Assembly: GCF_001613935.1 (NCBI RefSeq)
Contig: NZ_LQCI01000009.1
Coordinates: 152,821 to 216,820, forward strand
Source of the DNA: Amycolatopsis regifaucium
GTDB lineage: Bacteria > Actinomycetota > Actinomycetes > Mycobacteriales > Pseudonocardiaceae
Length of the DNA stretch: 64,000 bases
Direction of reading: 5' to 3'
The notes beneath the pieces were generated by a model. It worked only from the letters and a program-made list of their open reading frames with translations. It did not search any database and was not told the DNA's origin. Shown here piece after piece: positions 1 to 9,425 of the stretch. A program made the position numbers and the translations under genes. The first letter of the stretch is position 1. The number at the start of each line of letters is the position of its first letter.

Positions 1-1761
1 ACCTTCTCCACGCGCGTGCGGTTCTGCCATCCCTTGGCCAGGTCCGCCGTCTACCGGGCGGCGTCCGCCGATGAGCGCCGCACCGCACACCGGGCTCTGG
101 CGGCGGTGACCGATCCGGTGACCGACCCCGACCGCAGGGCCTGGCACCGAGCCGAGGCCGCGATCGGGCTGGACGACAACATCGCCGCCGAGCTGGAGGC
201 CGCCGCGACGCGCGCCCGCGCCAGGGGTGGTGTCGCGGCTTGCGCGGCTTTCCTGGAACGAGCCGCCGCGCTCTCGTCGGACCCGAGCCTGCGCTCCGAA
301 CGTACGCTCGCCGCCGTCCAGGCGAAACTAGACGCGGGCGCGGCCGACGCGGCGGCGGAACTGCTCACGACCGTCGACGTGGCAGACGATGCGCGACTCG
401 CCCGCACGGAGATCTTGCGCGGCCGGATCGCGGTCATCCGCAATGACGGCGACGGCCCGTCCTTGATGCTGCGCGCCGCTCACCGGCTGTCGGCCGTGGA
501 CCCGGCGTGGTCACGCGACAGCTTCCTGGACGCTCTCGAGATGAGCCTCGTCGTCGGCCGGGCGAACGGGGTGATGGACACCGTGATCGCCGAGGCGCGA
601 CACGCTCCGCCGGCTATGGCCCCGGACGTTCTGGACGCCTTGATCCTGTTGAATACCAAGGGTCATCGGGCCGCCGGCCCGATGCTACGCCGCGTGCTCA
701 CGGAGAACGCGTTGTGGACGCGCAGGCCCGCCCTCGCCCTGATGATCGCCGGCGAGCTCTGGGACATCGAAGCGCACCTCGAGATCACCAACTGGCTGCT
801 GAGTACCGGACGCGACACCGGTTCACCGTGGGTCTTGCGTCTCGCCCTCGCGCAGCAGGCCATCGCCGCCACCCACGCGGGTGATCTCGGCACCGCGATG
901 ACCGCGGTGGCCGAGGAGGAAGCGATCGCGGACGCGTTCGATGATCCGCCGATGGTCTACGCGAGAGTGCACGCCACCGCGTTGCGCGGCAGGCGCGTCG
1001 AAACACTTCGGCTGATCAGCACCACCTTGCGTGACGCCGACGCCCGCGGAAACGGCCACCTGGTCGCGAACGCGCACTGGGCCGCCGCAGTGGTGTACAA
1101 CGCCTGCGCGGACTATCCGGCCGCTCTCGGCGCGGCCCGGCAAGCGACCGCACCGGGCGATCTCTATCTCGCGGGTATCGCGTTGCCGGAACTGATCGAA
1201 GCCGCCGTCCGCTGCGGCGAACTCGACGCAGCCGCCGATGCCCTGGAAGACCTCACTGCTCGCGCCGACGCGAGCGGTACCCCATGGGCGCTGGGCGTCA
1301 CCGCCTTGTCGAGAGCGCTGGTGACCGGTGCGGAGGACGACTACCGCCACGCGGTGGAGCTGACCGGTCTGCCGGCTCCGTATCGAGCGCGGGCGCGCCT
1401 GCTTTACGGCGAGTGGCTGCGCCGCGAGAGCCGCCGCAAGGACGCCCGCGAACAGCTACGCACCGCGCACGAATCGTTGGCGGACATGGGCATGGAGGCA
1501 TTCGCACTGCGCGCCGCCAACGAGTTGCGGGCGACCGGTGAGGTGGCACGGAAAAAGACCGCCGGCACGTCCGAGCCGCTCACCGCTCAAGAAACACTCA
1601 TCGCCCGGCTCGTCGCGACCGGAGCGACCTCGAAGGAAGTAGCGGCACGGCTGTTCCTCAGCCCCCGCACGGTCGACGCGCACCTGCGCAATATCTTCCG
1701 CAAGCTCGGCATCTCCTCCCGACGCCAGCTCAGGGAGTCGGAGCGCATCCCGGTCGCCTGA
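1..1761 (+). CDS. LuxR-family (LAL-type) transcriptional regulator, 5' end outside window
   Basis: The reading frame is open from base 1, so the true start and the AAA/NTPase part lie upstream. The first visible residues (HPLARSAVYRAA) match the end of the ATPase domain of large LuxR regulators, where 'HPLvRsAvYraas' is typical. A long alpha-helical TPR-like region follows. The last ~60 residues are a LuxR helix-turn-helix, with the motif ATSKEVAARLFLSPRTVDAHL and a final RKLGISSR. It probably activates genes in response to an unknown ligand. No target can be assigned because the upstream neighbours are not visible. The family call is confident; the role is unknown. Confidence 0.85.
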   Translation, partial: TFSTRVRFCHPLARSAVYRAASADERRTAHRALAAVTDPVTDPDRRAWHRAEAAIGLDDNIAAELEAAATRARARGGVAACAAFLERAAALSSDPSLRSERTLAAVQAKLDAGAADAAAELLTTVDVADDARLARTEILRGRIAVIRNDGDGPSLMLRAAHRLSAVDPAWSRDSFLDALEMSLVVGRANGVMDTVIAEARHAPPAMAPDVLDALILLNTKGHRAAGPMLRRVLTENALWTRRPALALMIAGELWDIEAHLEITNWLLSTGRDTGSPWVLRLALAQQAIAATHAGDLGTAMTAVAEEEAIADAFDDPPMVYARVHATALRGRRVETLRLISTTLRDADARGNGHLVANAHWAAAVVYNACADYPAALGAARQATAPGDLYLAGIALPELIEAAVRCGELDAAADALEDLTARADASGTPWALGVTALSRALVTGAEDDYRHAVELTGLPAPYRARARLLYGEWLRRESRRKDAREQLRTAHESLADMGMEAFALRAANELRATGEVARKKTAGTSEPLTAQETLIARLVATGATSKEVAARLFLSPRTVDAHLRNIFRKLGISSRRQLRESERIPVA

Positions 1762-1956
1762 CCGCGTGGCGGAGGCACGCTCGCGGCGCAGCCCGGCTTG
1801 AGCTTTGGCGATCGCGTCGCAGCACCGACGCCCGCGCAGCGAAAAGTGCTGCAGAGTAGGCGAATCACGCAGGCCTGCGTGCTCGTCTGCGGCCCGGCCG
1901 GGTGATTGCGTCGGCCGCCCGGTCAGTCGTCGCAAACGGCCATGAGGACGTGAGTG

Positions 1957-2463
1957 CTAGCCAACGGTGTCGAGGAATCGGTTGTGGCGCAGGCGGAGTG
2001 CTCGTTCGATGCTGGCCAGAGCGGCGCCGATGGTGAGCAAAGAGTTGAGCCAAGCCGGGAGGGAGATGGGCGAGACGAAGGTCCCGAAGCGCGCCGCGAC
2101 GGGCGGCAGTTTGAAGGCGTGGCCAGGACCGCGCCCGCGACATCCAGCGACGGCCGTGTCACCGGACGACGGGATCCGAAGAGCGTGCGCAGGGCCGCCA
2201 CGATGGCGGCCGCACCGACGGGAAACGTTGACCAGCAGAATCGATGAACAGCACCAGCCCGACGACGAAGACTCGTTTACGACCGTAGAGAGCCGCCAGC
2301 TTCCCACCGAGCAGCAAGAGCCCGGCGAAGGTCAGCGCGTAGGCGTTGACCACCCACTGCTGACTCGCGTCGCCGAACCGAGCGATCTCCGGATCGACGG
2401 CAAGGCGACGTTCACCACCGAGATGTCGAGCACCACCATGAACTGGGCCGCGCACGCCGCGCC
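1957..2463 (-). pseudogene. Decayed MFS (DHA2/EmrB-like) drug exporter fragment
   Basis: Pieces of one MFS protein appear in several minus-strand frames. An N-terminal piece near 2400-2450 reads AAQFMVVLDISVVNVALPSI. In another frame (about 2270-2370) comes QWVVNAYALTFAGLLLLGG, then the loop motif LYGRKRVFVVGLVLF. Further pieces around 1960-2200 (LFGSRRPVTR, LDVAGAVLAT, LNSLLTIGAALASIERA) resemble later MFS segments. A full DHA2 transporter has ~480-520 residues, so most of the gene is deleted and the rest is frameshifted. It cannot encode a working transporter. The lost 5' end runs directly into the TetR remnant on the other strand. Confidence 0.75.
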
Positions 2464-2880
2464 CACATCGCCGAAGCACTGGTGCGGGTCGCCGCCCGGG
2501 AGGGGTTGCACGCGGTCACGATGCGCTCGGTGGCGGCCGAATCGGGGGTGTCACTGCGCCTGGTGCAGTACTACTTCGATTCCAAGGAGCAGTTGCTGCG
2601 CGGCGCGCTGCGACATCTGGAGAAGCGCAGTCACGATCGCTGGGGAGCTCGCCTGGTCGGGCTGCCGAAGCCGGTGCCGCCGCGAGCGTTCGTCGAGGCG
2701 TTCCTCAACGAGGCACGGGATGACGGTCAGCTGGCGCCGCGCGCGGACGTGGCGATGGAGGCGGCACGATTGGTGTCACTCAGCCACGGTGTCGGCACCA
2801 GTGTCCTCATCGGACACAAGATGTGGACAGCGCCGAGGCCATGCTGGGATATTGCGTGGACAGCCTGTTCCGGCGGGTGA
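2443..2880 (+). pseudogene. Truncated TetR-family regulator remnant
   Basis: The frame from 2443 reads GRARRAHIAEALVRVAAREG and continues with MRSVAAESGVSLRLVQYYF, a clear TetR helix-turn-helix. No start codon precedes the helix in a normal TetR context; the frame joins MFS-derived sequence. About 50-60 residues seem missing in the middle: FVEAFLNEA is followed at once by the late motif LAPRADVAMEAARLVSLSHG. Near 2820 the frame shifts, because the expected C-terminus (DSAEAMLGYCVDSLFRR) is in another frame. The intact gene probably repressed the divergent MFS exporter. One could propose a short functional protein starting at GTG 2482, but the missing core and frameshift argue against it. Confidence 0.75.
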
Positions 2881-2903
2881 GCGGTAAGCCATCACGGACC
2901 GCG

Positions 2904-4403
2904 TCAGTGGTTCGAGGCAAGTTCGCCGGAGAGCTTCCCGTGCATGCGAGCACTGTGCTTGTTGAGCCCGATGATCTCGACGGTCTTGCCGCGCGACGCG
3001 TACCTGGTGGTGATCGCGTCGAGCGCGGCGACGGTCGAGGCGTCCCAGATGTGGGCGTCGGTGAGATCGACGACGACCTTCTCCGGATCGTTCGCGTAGT
3101 CGAACTGATAGACCAAGTCGTTGCTGGAGGCGAAGAACAGCTCACCGGTGACCGTGTAGACGACCTGCGTGCCGTCCGGGTCCACCACGGCGGTGACCTC
3201 GACCAGCCGCGCGACACGGCGCGCGAAGATCACCATCGCGGTGATCGAACCGACGACCACGCCGATGGCCAGGTTGTCGGTGGCCACCACGACGCCCACG
3301 GTGACGACCATGACGACGACCTCTCCCGACGGCATCCGCTTGAGCGTGGCTGGGGCGACACTGTGCCAATCGAAGGTGCCGAACGCGACCAGCACCATCA
3401 CCGCCACCAGCGCGGCCATCGGGATCTGCGAGACCAGCGGGCCGAAGGCGATGCACAGCACCATCAGGAAAACACCGGACAGAAACGTCGAAAGCCGCGT
3501 CCGCGCGCCGGCGGTCTTGACGTTGATCATGCTCTGACCGATCATCGCGCACCCGCCCATGCCACCGAAGAAGCCCGTGACGATGTTGGCGATGCCCTGC
3601 CCGATTGCCTCCCGGGTCTTGTTGGAGCGCGTATCGGTGATGTCGTCGACCAGCTTCGCCGTCATCAGCGACTCCATCAGTCCGACCAGCGCGAACGCGA
3701 GCGCGTACGGCGCGAGCAAGGCGAGGGTTCCGACGGTGAACGGCACGCTCGGAAGGCCGGGCACAGGCAGCGACGACGGCAGAGCGCCCTTGTCCCCCAC
3801 GGTCGGGACCGCGATCCCGGCGGCGATCGTCAGCACGGTCAAGGCCACAATGGACACCAGCGGCGCGGGAATCACCTTGGTCAGCCTCGGGAACAGCACC
3901 ATGAGCACGAGTCCGCCCGCGAACAGCGGATAGACCGGCCACGGCACGTCGATCAACTCCGGGACCTGCGCCAGGAAGATCAGGATCGCCAGCGCGTTGA
4001 CGAACCCGACCATGACACTGCGCGGCACGAACCGCATCAGCTTGGCGACGCCGAGGGAGCCGAGCACGATCTGGAACAAGCCGCCCAGGATCACCGTGGC
4101 GATCAGGTGATTCAGCCCGTGCTCTCGCACCAAGGGCGCGACCACGAGCGCGATCGCGCCGGTCGCGGCGGAGATCATCGCCGACCGGCCGCCCACGATC
4201 GAGATCACCACCGCCATGGTGAACGACGCGAACAGCCCGACACTCGGGTCCACGCCGGCGATGATGGAGAAGGAGATGGCCTCCGGGATCAGCGCGAGCG
4301 CGACCACCAAGCCGGCGAGGATCTCCGTGCGGGCCACCTTCGGCGACAACCACGAAGGGCGCGTGCGCAGGCGCGCGGACACCTGGGACACCAGACTCGA
4401 CAC
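2904..4403 (-). CDS. SulP-family anion permease with C-terminal STAS domain
   Basis: This 499-residue membrane protein has the SulP layout: about 10-12 hydrophobic segments from residue ~35 to ~390, then a cytoplasmic STAS domain with [19 protein letters not shown]. The first segments ([38 protein letters not shown]) carry the family signature. SulP proteins move sulfate, bicarbonate or other anions; the substrate cannot be read from sequence. The frame is open to 4499, but GTG at 4403 is preferred because the extra N-terminus is Arg-rich and not family-like, and SulP proteins usually start shortly before the first segment. The gene stands alone. Confidence 0.88.
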   Translation of the reverse strand: MSSLVSQVSARLRTRPSWLSPKVARTEILAGLVVALALIPEAISFSIIAGVDPSVGLFASFTMAVVISIVGGRSAMISAATGAIALVVAPLVREHGLNHLIATVILGGLFQIVLGSLGVAKLMRFVPRSVMVGFVNALAILIFLAQVPELIDVPWPVYPLFAGGLVLMVLFPRLTKVIPAPLVSIVALTVLTIAAGIAVPTVGDKGALPSSLPVPGLPSVPFTVGTLALLAPYALAFALVGLMESLMTAKLVDDITDTRSNKTREAIGQGIANIVTGFFGGMGGCAMIGQSMINVKTAGARTRLSTFLSGVFLMVLCIAFGPLVSQIPMAALVAVMVLVAFGTFDWHSVAPATLKRMPSGEVVVMVVTVGVVVATDNLAIGVVVGSITAMVIFARRVARLVEVTAVVDPDGTQVVYTVTGELFFASSNDLVYQFDYANDPEKVVVDLTDAHIWDASTVAALDAITTRYASRGKTVEIIGLNKHSARMHGKLSGELASNH

Positions 4404-4929
4404 AGACAGGCAACCTGACTTTCTCTGGCGCCACGCGGACGCGAACGACCTCACCCCACCACGACGCGCTTGAAGACCCTGCTGGATGCGTACACGCACT
4501 GTCTACGGTCCAGGCGTCGATGCCCGGCGAAACCGGCGGCGGAACAACCCTCACCTTACGTTAGATCAGAGATCACTGATCCGTGAGCCCCTTCGGCCGG
4601 AATGAGGGCGGGAACACGCCGGAGGCGTCCGAGCAGGGTCGAGGCGCCCAGAGGGCGGCGAACTCTTCGGCGAGCGTCAGAGCGTTGGTCGACCGGCTCG
4701 CTCAGGACTGGGCAAAGTAAGAACATGTCGAAACCCGGTGTGAGCGGCGCTGCACGCCCGGGTCGGGCAGGTCACCTGCGCGGGCTGCTCCGGCGCGGTG
4801 TCACCGGAGACGCTGAACAAGGCTTGGAGGCACCGCCAACGCGCTGACCGCGGGGATCGCGGACCTGGGGTGGCGAACTCCGCCAACTCGTCCGCGCCCG
4901 AACGTCGACCTGTCCGGCAGTGCGGACCA
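4404..4929. other. Intergenic region without a supported gene
   Basis: Frames here look like shadows without family features. The only structure noticed is the GATCAG/CTGATC inverted repeat upstream of the SulP gene, listed separately. Confidence 0.5.
4564..4581. promoter_or_regulatory. Inverted repeat upstream of the SulP gene
   Basis: GATCAG and CTGATC form 6-bp arms around AGATCA, about 160 bases before the SulP start and in an AT-richer patch (TTACGTTAGATCAGAG). It could be an operator. No regulator can be named. Confidence 0.3.
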
Positions 4930-5544
4930 TCAGTGGCCGCGCGGGAACTCGCGTCGGCCCCATCGACTGCCCGCGTAAGCCAGTTCGCGCAGCCGCGCCA
5001 GCCACCTCGGGGCCATCCGCATGTCGCGGGGGTGGTGAAGCATCGGGTCGAACGTGACATCCTCCGCGGGCCGGTCCACGGCGATGACAGCGACCGGCGT
5101 GCCGTCACCGAGGATCAGGGTGGCGCTGGTCGGGAGCTGACCAGTCAGCCGCTCCGGGTCGCCATGCCCGAGCCGGGCGTCGGTGACCTCGACACCGAAC
5201 CGAAACCGCCTGCCACCGCGTGTGTACGGCGTGATGGTGCCGAACCGTGCCGAGCGCCACGACCGCGCGGGCCACGGCAGCAGGCCCCGCGCCGTGCTGG
5301 CCACCAGCACGTCCCACTCGCCGGGCAGCCGGATCGCGATACCGAGCACGTCCGGCCATCGCGTCGGGAGGCCCGCGCCCCGGGAGAACCGTACGGTCGC
5401 GATCCCGTCCTCGATCGGTACCCAGGACGGACAGGCAGGTGCCCGCCGGACGGTGGCGGTGAACGTTCGCCCGGCCGGGTGCACGGCACGTGAGCGACGA
5501 AGCCAGGCAAGGACGCGGAACGGAGACCGGACGAGGGACGTCAT
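4930..5544 (-). CDS. Uncharacterised actinobacterial protein of the type often annotated 'phosphodiesterase'
   Basis: The predicted protein has 204 residues. Its pattern SRAVHPAGRTFTATVRR, ATVRFSRGAGLP, DVLGIAIRLPG and FDPMLHHPRD recurs in a family that actinobacterial genomes label phosphodiesterase. The 'HP.G' start and the 'VRFSRGAGLP' stretch also resemble catalase-like proteins. I cannot confirm an activity. ATG 5544 is preferred over the longer frame to 6084, because homology-like sequence begins just after this ATG and the upstream part is low-complexity Arg/Thr sequence. There is no signal peptide or obvious membrane segment. It is a single gene, divergent from the membrane-protein gene at 5785. 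Confidence 0.55.
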   Translation of the reverse strand: MTSLVRSPFRVLAWLRRSRAVHPAGRTFTATVRRAPACPSWVPIEDGIATVRFSRGAGLPTRWPDVLGIAIRLPGEWDVLVASTARGLLPWPARSWRSARFGTITPYTRGGRRFRFGVEVTDARLGHGDPERLTGQLPTSATLILGDGTPVAVIAVDRPAEDVTFDPMLHHPRDMRMAPRWLARLRELAYAGSRWGRREFPRGH

Positions 5545-5784
5545 ATCAGCCCGGCTACCCAGGCGCGGGACGGCGAAACACCCCTTCAGCCGCCCAGAGA
5601 AGGGACGCCGAACCCACAGCGTGACGACCCAGCACGCCGCGGACCGCGACCGGCAGACCCACCAGATATCCGGGCTGAAGACGGGGATCACCCCGATGTG
5701 CCACGATTCGGTAGGTAATAGGCTCCGCCCATGGCCGGACCACGCCGACGGGACCGGCGAGTTCGTGTGAACATGGGGGGCGAA

Positions 5785-6180
5785 ATGACGGGTGCTCGTC
5801 GATGGGCAGCGAGTTCTGCCGCGTTGTATACGTTGTGGGGCCTGCTGCACATGAGTCTCGGTGTCTCGATGGTGATCGGTGATCTCGCTGACGGTGCGCC
5901 TGATACCGAGCTGGCAGCTGAAAGCCTCCTGTTCTTCATCTGCGTCACCGTCCTGGGGACGCAGGCCATCTTCGTCGCGGTGGTTATGAACCGCGCCAAC
6001 AGCCGTCTCGGGTACTGGCTCAACGGCGTCGTGCTCGGTGTGGTCGACGTGGCGTTCCTCGTCCTGCTCGTGGTTCCCGGCCATGTCGACCTCATCGGCG
6101 GGACCGCCGGACCGGTCATCTGGTTACTGGCCACCGTGTGCGCCACCATGGCAATTCGGCGCGAACCCGTGAGCACATAG
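5785..6180 (+). CDS. Small four-helix integral membrane protein, function unknown
   Basis: The 131-residue product has four hydrophobic segments: residues ~8-32 (ALYTLWGLLHMSLGVSMV), ~47-67 (LLFFICVTVLGTQAIFVAVV), ~75-97 (WLNGVVLGVVDVAFLVLLVV) and ~105-123 (VIWLLATVCATMA). An ATG at 5773 and one at 5785 are in frame. The second has a G-rich stretch just upstream that can act as ribosome binding site, and it begins right before the first membrane segment. A weak -10-like TAGGTAAT lies near 5713. I do not recognise the family; it looks like a small DUF-type inner-membrane protein. Confidence 0.7.
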   Translation: MTGARRWAASSAALYTLWGLLHMSLGVSMVIGDLADGAPDTELAAESLLFFICVTVLGTQAIFVAVVMNRANSRLGYWLNGVVLGVVDVAFLVLLVVPGHVDLIGGTAGPVIWLLATVCATMAIRREPVST

Positions 6181-6521
6181 CACCACAATCGTCGAATACT
6201 TCATCTCGATCCGACGCACGTCGTCCCGAGTTGCCACACGATAACTCTGAACCATTGCGATGTTGTCGGTGTGCACCGAGCTGCTCATTGGAGGCAGGAC
6301 GGGTGAGGGCTGCGCGATACTCACCCAGGTGATCACGATGCAGCCCGTCGTGGAGGTCTACGCGACTGACGGCTTTGCCCTTTGGCCGGTCGCTGAGGTC
6401 GGGTCGTTCGGCTATCTGGCGCTCAGCGTCTACGCGCCCAGGGCGCTTTTCGGGATTGTCTGCCGCTACGACAAACTCCGGCGATCTCGACCCCGGCATC
6501 AGCGTGAAACGGTAGGCTTCG
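6181..6521. other. Intergenic region, no supported gene
   Basis: No frame shows a recognisable protein. A minus-strand frame through this stretch starts with FEAYRFTLMPG, faintly like the start of IS605 OrfB proteins, but nothing after it fits. It is treated as decayed DNA upstream of the isomerase remnant. Confidence 0.4.
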
Positions 6522-6940
6522 AACCTCATCGACGCGTTGCCCACCGGCGCTCAACTCGTTCGGCCCTTCGGGATCACCCTGCTGCTGGAGCCGCTCAACA
6601 CGGTCGTCGACCACCCGGTCAATTCCTGTCCAGCACCGCGCAGGCCTTCGAAATCCTCGGGGCGGTGGATCGGGAGAACGTCCTCGTCCTCTACGACCTC
6701 TACCACTCGATCACTATGGGGAACGGCCGGAAAGCGTTCTAGCAGGCAACATGCACCTCGTCGGCCGCGTTCAGATCGCCGACGTCCCGGACCGCCACGA
6801 ACCCGGCACCGGCGGGATCGTGGCGCTCCACCTTTCGAGCCCTGGCACATTCGGGCTAACGGGGACCGATCGGTTTGGAGTACGAACCGGTACTGGATCC
6901 GGTGGATGGATTGAGGCGGCTGCGCGAGCTGCTGCCCTGA
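6522..6940 (+). pseudogene. Decayed hydroxypyruvate isomerase-like (AP-endonuclease-2 fold sugar isomerase) gene
   Basis: Successive pieces of one TIM-barrel isomerase lie in order but in different frames: FGITLLLEPLNTVVDHP near 6565, FLSSTAQAFEI followed by VLYDLYHSITMG near 6635-6720, MHLVGRVQIADVPDRHEPGTG near 6751, and IGLEYEPVLDPVDGLRRLRE ending at a TGA at 6940. These match the second half of the Hyi/xylose-isomerase-like family, including the EPLN and YDLYH motifs that carry metal-site residues. At least two frameshifts are needed to join them, and the N-terminal ~120 residues are missing. The gene is not functional. Confidence 0.75.
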
Positions 6941-7364
6941 TGGACTCGCCTCGACGACGTAGCCCAAGGTCGCCGGGCCGCACCCATTTCAGACTGGTCG
7001 AGAGCCGACTACCCGACGTCGTACCGCGGAACGTTGACCGAGGCGCATCCATGCCTCACCGTAGTTTGGCCATCCGGTGTTCGAATCGAACTCCAACTGC
7101 AGGTAACGGTCGTTGACCTCGTACCGGCCGGAATTCGGCCCAACCCGCTCCGGGTCACCCAGAAGTGCGCAGCAGGCCGCGGACAGAATCCCTGGGTGTC
7201 CGGCTGTGTCCGCACGATGGCCGCTATCAGGACATCGTTTCGAAGTGCAGGTCGGTGCGGTCGGCGCGAAGGTGAAGTACGTCGACTTTTCGCCGTCGGT
7301 CTCGGCCGCGGACGGAGTCTCCTCCGCGGGTAACGCTGTGCCACCGCAGCGGGATGGTGGTGGC
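6941..7364. other. Intergenic region with one possible coding remnant
   Basis: No intact gene is supported. On the minus strand around 7020-7160 a well-behaved stretch reads GRYEVNDRYLQLEFDSNTG and WPNYGEAWMRLGQRSAV, which looks like real protein sequence. It has no sensible start or stop and no family I can name. Confidence 0.4.
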
Positions 7365-8519
7365 ATGCTTACACGCGCACGCTTTCGTCGCCATTCCCCG
7401 TCGGCGGTGTCCTGGTGGCACCCCGTCCTGGTGCTCGTGGTGCCGGTCGTGGTCGTCATCGCGATCGCTGTCTTCGTGTTCCTGCGCGTCCTGGAACACA
7501 GCAGTTCATCCGGCCGTTTGGAGCTGATCCGCACCGCGCTGGCCGTCGGCGCCGGGACCGGGGCGATCATGACGTTGGTACTGGCCTGGCGGCGGCAATG
7601 GTCCGCCGAGCACGACGCCGCCGAACGCCGCCTCACCGAGCTCTATGTCAAAGCCGTCGAACAACTCGGCTCAGACCAGGCTCCGGTCCGGCACGGCGCG
7701 CTCTACGCACTCGAACGCGTCGCCCAGGACAACCCCGACCACCGCCAAACCGTCGTCGACGTCATCTGCGCCTACCTGCGCGCCCCCTACATCCCACCCG
7801 CCGACAAGCCCGGCGCCCGGAGGCTGGGCGGCCTGGCGGCATCGCCGCGCAAGCCTCGCACCCGCGGCGCCCTCCCCCGCCGCAACCCCATCCCATCCCC
7901 CACCGCCGACGGGGACGAACGCAGGCAGGAACGCGAAGTGCGGCTGACCGCCCAACGCATCCTCACCCGCCACCTCGACCCCGGTGACCGCCCACGTCGC
8001 CCCCTCCACACCTTCTGGCCCGGCATCGACCTCGACCTCAGCGCCGCCACCCTGATCAACCTCGACCTCCGCCGGTGCCATGTCCGCACCGCCACATTCA
8101 CCGGGGCGACCTTCATCGGATGGGCTGGGTTCAGCAAAGCGACCTTCACGGCGAAGGCCGGGTTCAGCGACGCGACCTTCACCGGGAACGCCTGGTTCAG
8201 CGGCGCTACCTTCGCCGGATACGCCTGGTTCAGCGGGGCTACCTTCATTGAGAACGCCTGGTTCGGCGGGGCTACCTTCACCGAGTACGCCGGCTTCGAG
8301 GAGGCGACTTTCGGCGGCGACGCCGGGTTCAAGGCCGCGACTTTCGGCGCTGGATCGTGGAACGGTGCGTGGTTCAGCCAGTTCGCGTCGATGGTGGGCG
8401 CGACGGCGGACCCGTCATCGGCGAAATGGCCGCCGGGATGGGCCCTCAAAGACGCCGCGACGGACAGGAAGAACAAGCGGGTCCCGTTGATTCCCGAGCC
8501 TGCCGTCTTACCCGCATGA
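7365..8519 (+). CDS. Membrane-anchored pentapeptide-repeat protein
   Basis: The 384-residue product has an N-terminal membrane segment (residues ~18-45, HPVLVLVVPVVVVIAIAVFV) and a second hydrophobic stretch (~60-78). A cytoplasmic linker follows with LTELYVKAVEQLGSDQAPVR and ALERVAQDNPDHRQTVVD. From residue ~240 to ~335 come pentapeptide repeats of the form A-T-F-x-G / A-x-F-S-G, which build a right-handed quadrilateral helix. ATG 7365 is chosen because the frame upstream is not protein-like and the membrane segment starts shortly after. The linker and repeats recur in the protein at 34721-36739, so the two are paralogues. Proteins of this layout are common in Amycolatopsis-like genomes and have no agreed function. 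Confidence 0.8.
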   Translation: MLTRARFRRHSPSAVSWWHPVLVLVVPVVVVIAIAVFVFLRVLEHSSSSGRLELIRTALAVGAGTGAIMTLVLAWRRQWSAEHDAAERRLTELYVKAVEQLGSDQAPVRHGALYALERVAQDNPDHRQTVVDVICAYLRAPYIPPADKPGARRLGGLAASPRKPRTRGALPRRNPIPSPTADGDERRQEREVRLTAQRILTRHLDPGDRPRRPLHTFWPGIDLDLSAATLINLDLRRCHVRTATFTGATFIGWAGFSKATFTAKAGFSDATFTGNAWFSGATFAGYAWFSGATFIENAWFGGATFTEYAGFEEATFGGDAGFKAATFGAGSWNGAWFSQFASMVGATADPSSAKWPPGWALKDAATDRKNKRVPLIPEPAVLPA

Positions 8520-8905
8520 CGCGGCGACGCCTGAAGCGCGCTACCACGCCCAGCCGCGTATCTCCAGCGTGGCCGCCCGCAACCTGCGGCTGCCTGAACT
8601 ACGGTCGCAGCCAGCCTGTTTGCTCTTCGACGTCGAGTACTAGCAGCGCTCGCGGGAGGCAGGTATGGCGTCGAAGCCGATCGATCTCGTCGCGAGACCG
8701 AGCACCGCCGGGGCTTCGGCTTCAGCTGGGGGCACCGTCGTCGCGTCGGGGACCGGTTCTCACTGAAGTTCGCCGCTCCCTGCGGGAAGCAGTCCGGGGT
8801 CGGCAACGCCAGTCGATGAGGTGAGCATCACGAGTGGTCTCAACCACTGTTCAACGAAGGCCGCCCGGGGTATCCGGAGACTGGAAACAGTCGAAAGGAC
8901 CGCCC
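8520..8905. other. Intergenic region, nothing recognised
   Basis: No frame has protein-like features and no clear hairpin was found. The ribosome binding site of the small gene at 8906 is at its right end. Confidence 0.45.
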
Positions 8906-9037
8906 GTGAACGAGAACACCACTCCCCGCCTCGTCGCGAACCCGAACCGCACACAGGTGCGGACCGAAGCGGACTTCCGCCGCAGCGCGCCTCCGGTAAA
9001 TCCCGAAGCTGAGTCGGCGAAGCCCGAAGACCGCTGA
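8906..9037 (+). CDS. Small 43-residue hydrophilic peptide, unknown
   Basis: GTG 8906 follows GAAAGGA at a spacing of about 8 bases and opens a 43-codon frame. The peptide begins NENTTPRLVANPNRTQVR and ends NPEAESAKPEDR. It is polar and Pro/Arg/Glu-rich, with no Cys, signal peptide or membrane segment. A 12-bp perfect hairpin starts ten bases after the stop, which supports a real, separately terminated transcript. It could be a small regulatory protein or a peptide precursor, but no modifying enzyme lies nearby. I do not recognise it. Confidence 0.45.
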   Translation: MNENTTPRLVANPNRTQVRTEADFRRSAPPVNPEAESAKPEDR

Positions 9038-9046
9038 CCCGGGTGC

Positions 9047-9075
9047 GGTCCGGTGTGGCCTCTCCACACCGGACC
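9047..9075 (+). terminator. Hairpin terminator after the small peptide gene
   Basis: GGTCCGGTGTGG and CCACACCGGACC pair perfectly over 12 bp with a CCTCT loop. There is no T-run, which is usual for high-GC actinobacteria. Confidence 0.65.
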
Positions 9076-9425
9076 GGCCGGTTCGCCGGGTCCAGGGTCG
9101 GCATGCCCCGGACGCGACGGACCGTACGAAAAGCGTGCGGCGGATGCGACTCGCTGGGCCGAGATGGCGACTCTCGTCACACAACACGACAGCGTCCTGC
9201 TGGGGTCGGCAGTGTCGAAGCCCGGCCGGGTATTGATTCGCCATCTTGTCCAGTCGCGCCTGCGGACTACTTGGGCCGCGCACATGCCGACGCTCGCGCG
9301 GACGCTGTCAACCTGATCGCCGGCTGAACTCGCGATGAGCTCCGGCTGTCTCCGCCATGGCGCTGACTGGCACGTCCACCACCGAGGACACACCAGCTCT
9401 TCGCGTCACCCGGCAGCAGAGCGAT
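9076..9425. other. Intergenic region at the 3' end of the leftward operon
   Basis: No supported gene. This lies beyond the stop of the leftward operon. No convincing terminator for that operon was found here. Confidence 0.4.

Noticed and set aside
2823..4418. A 531-codon plus-strand frame opposite the SulP gene
   Set aside because: It is a shadow of the SulP gene: His/Asp/Arg-rich without family features, while the minus strand has clear membrane segments and a STAS domain.
5545..6084. N-terminal extension of the 4930-5544 protein
   Set aside because: The extra residues are low-complexity and overlap the membrane-protein gene at 5785; the family-like sequence starts at ATG 5544.
6116..6544. 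Possible IS605 OrfB (TnpB) start, FEAYRFTLMPG
   Set aside because: Only about ten residues resemble that family and nothing after them fits; no transposon ends seen.
7060..7100. T-loop-like GTTCGAATC that might belong to a tRNA
   Set aside because: No acceptor, D or anticodon stems can be built around it on either strand.
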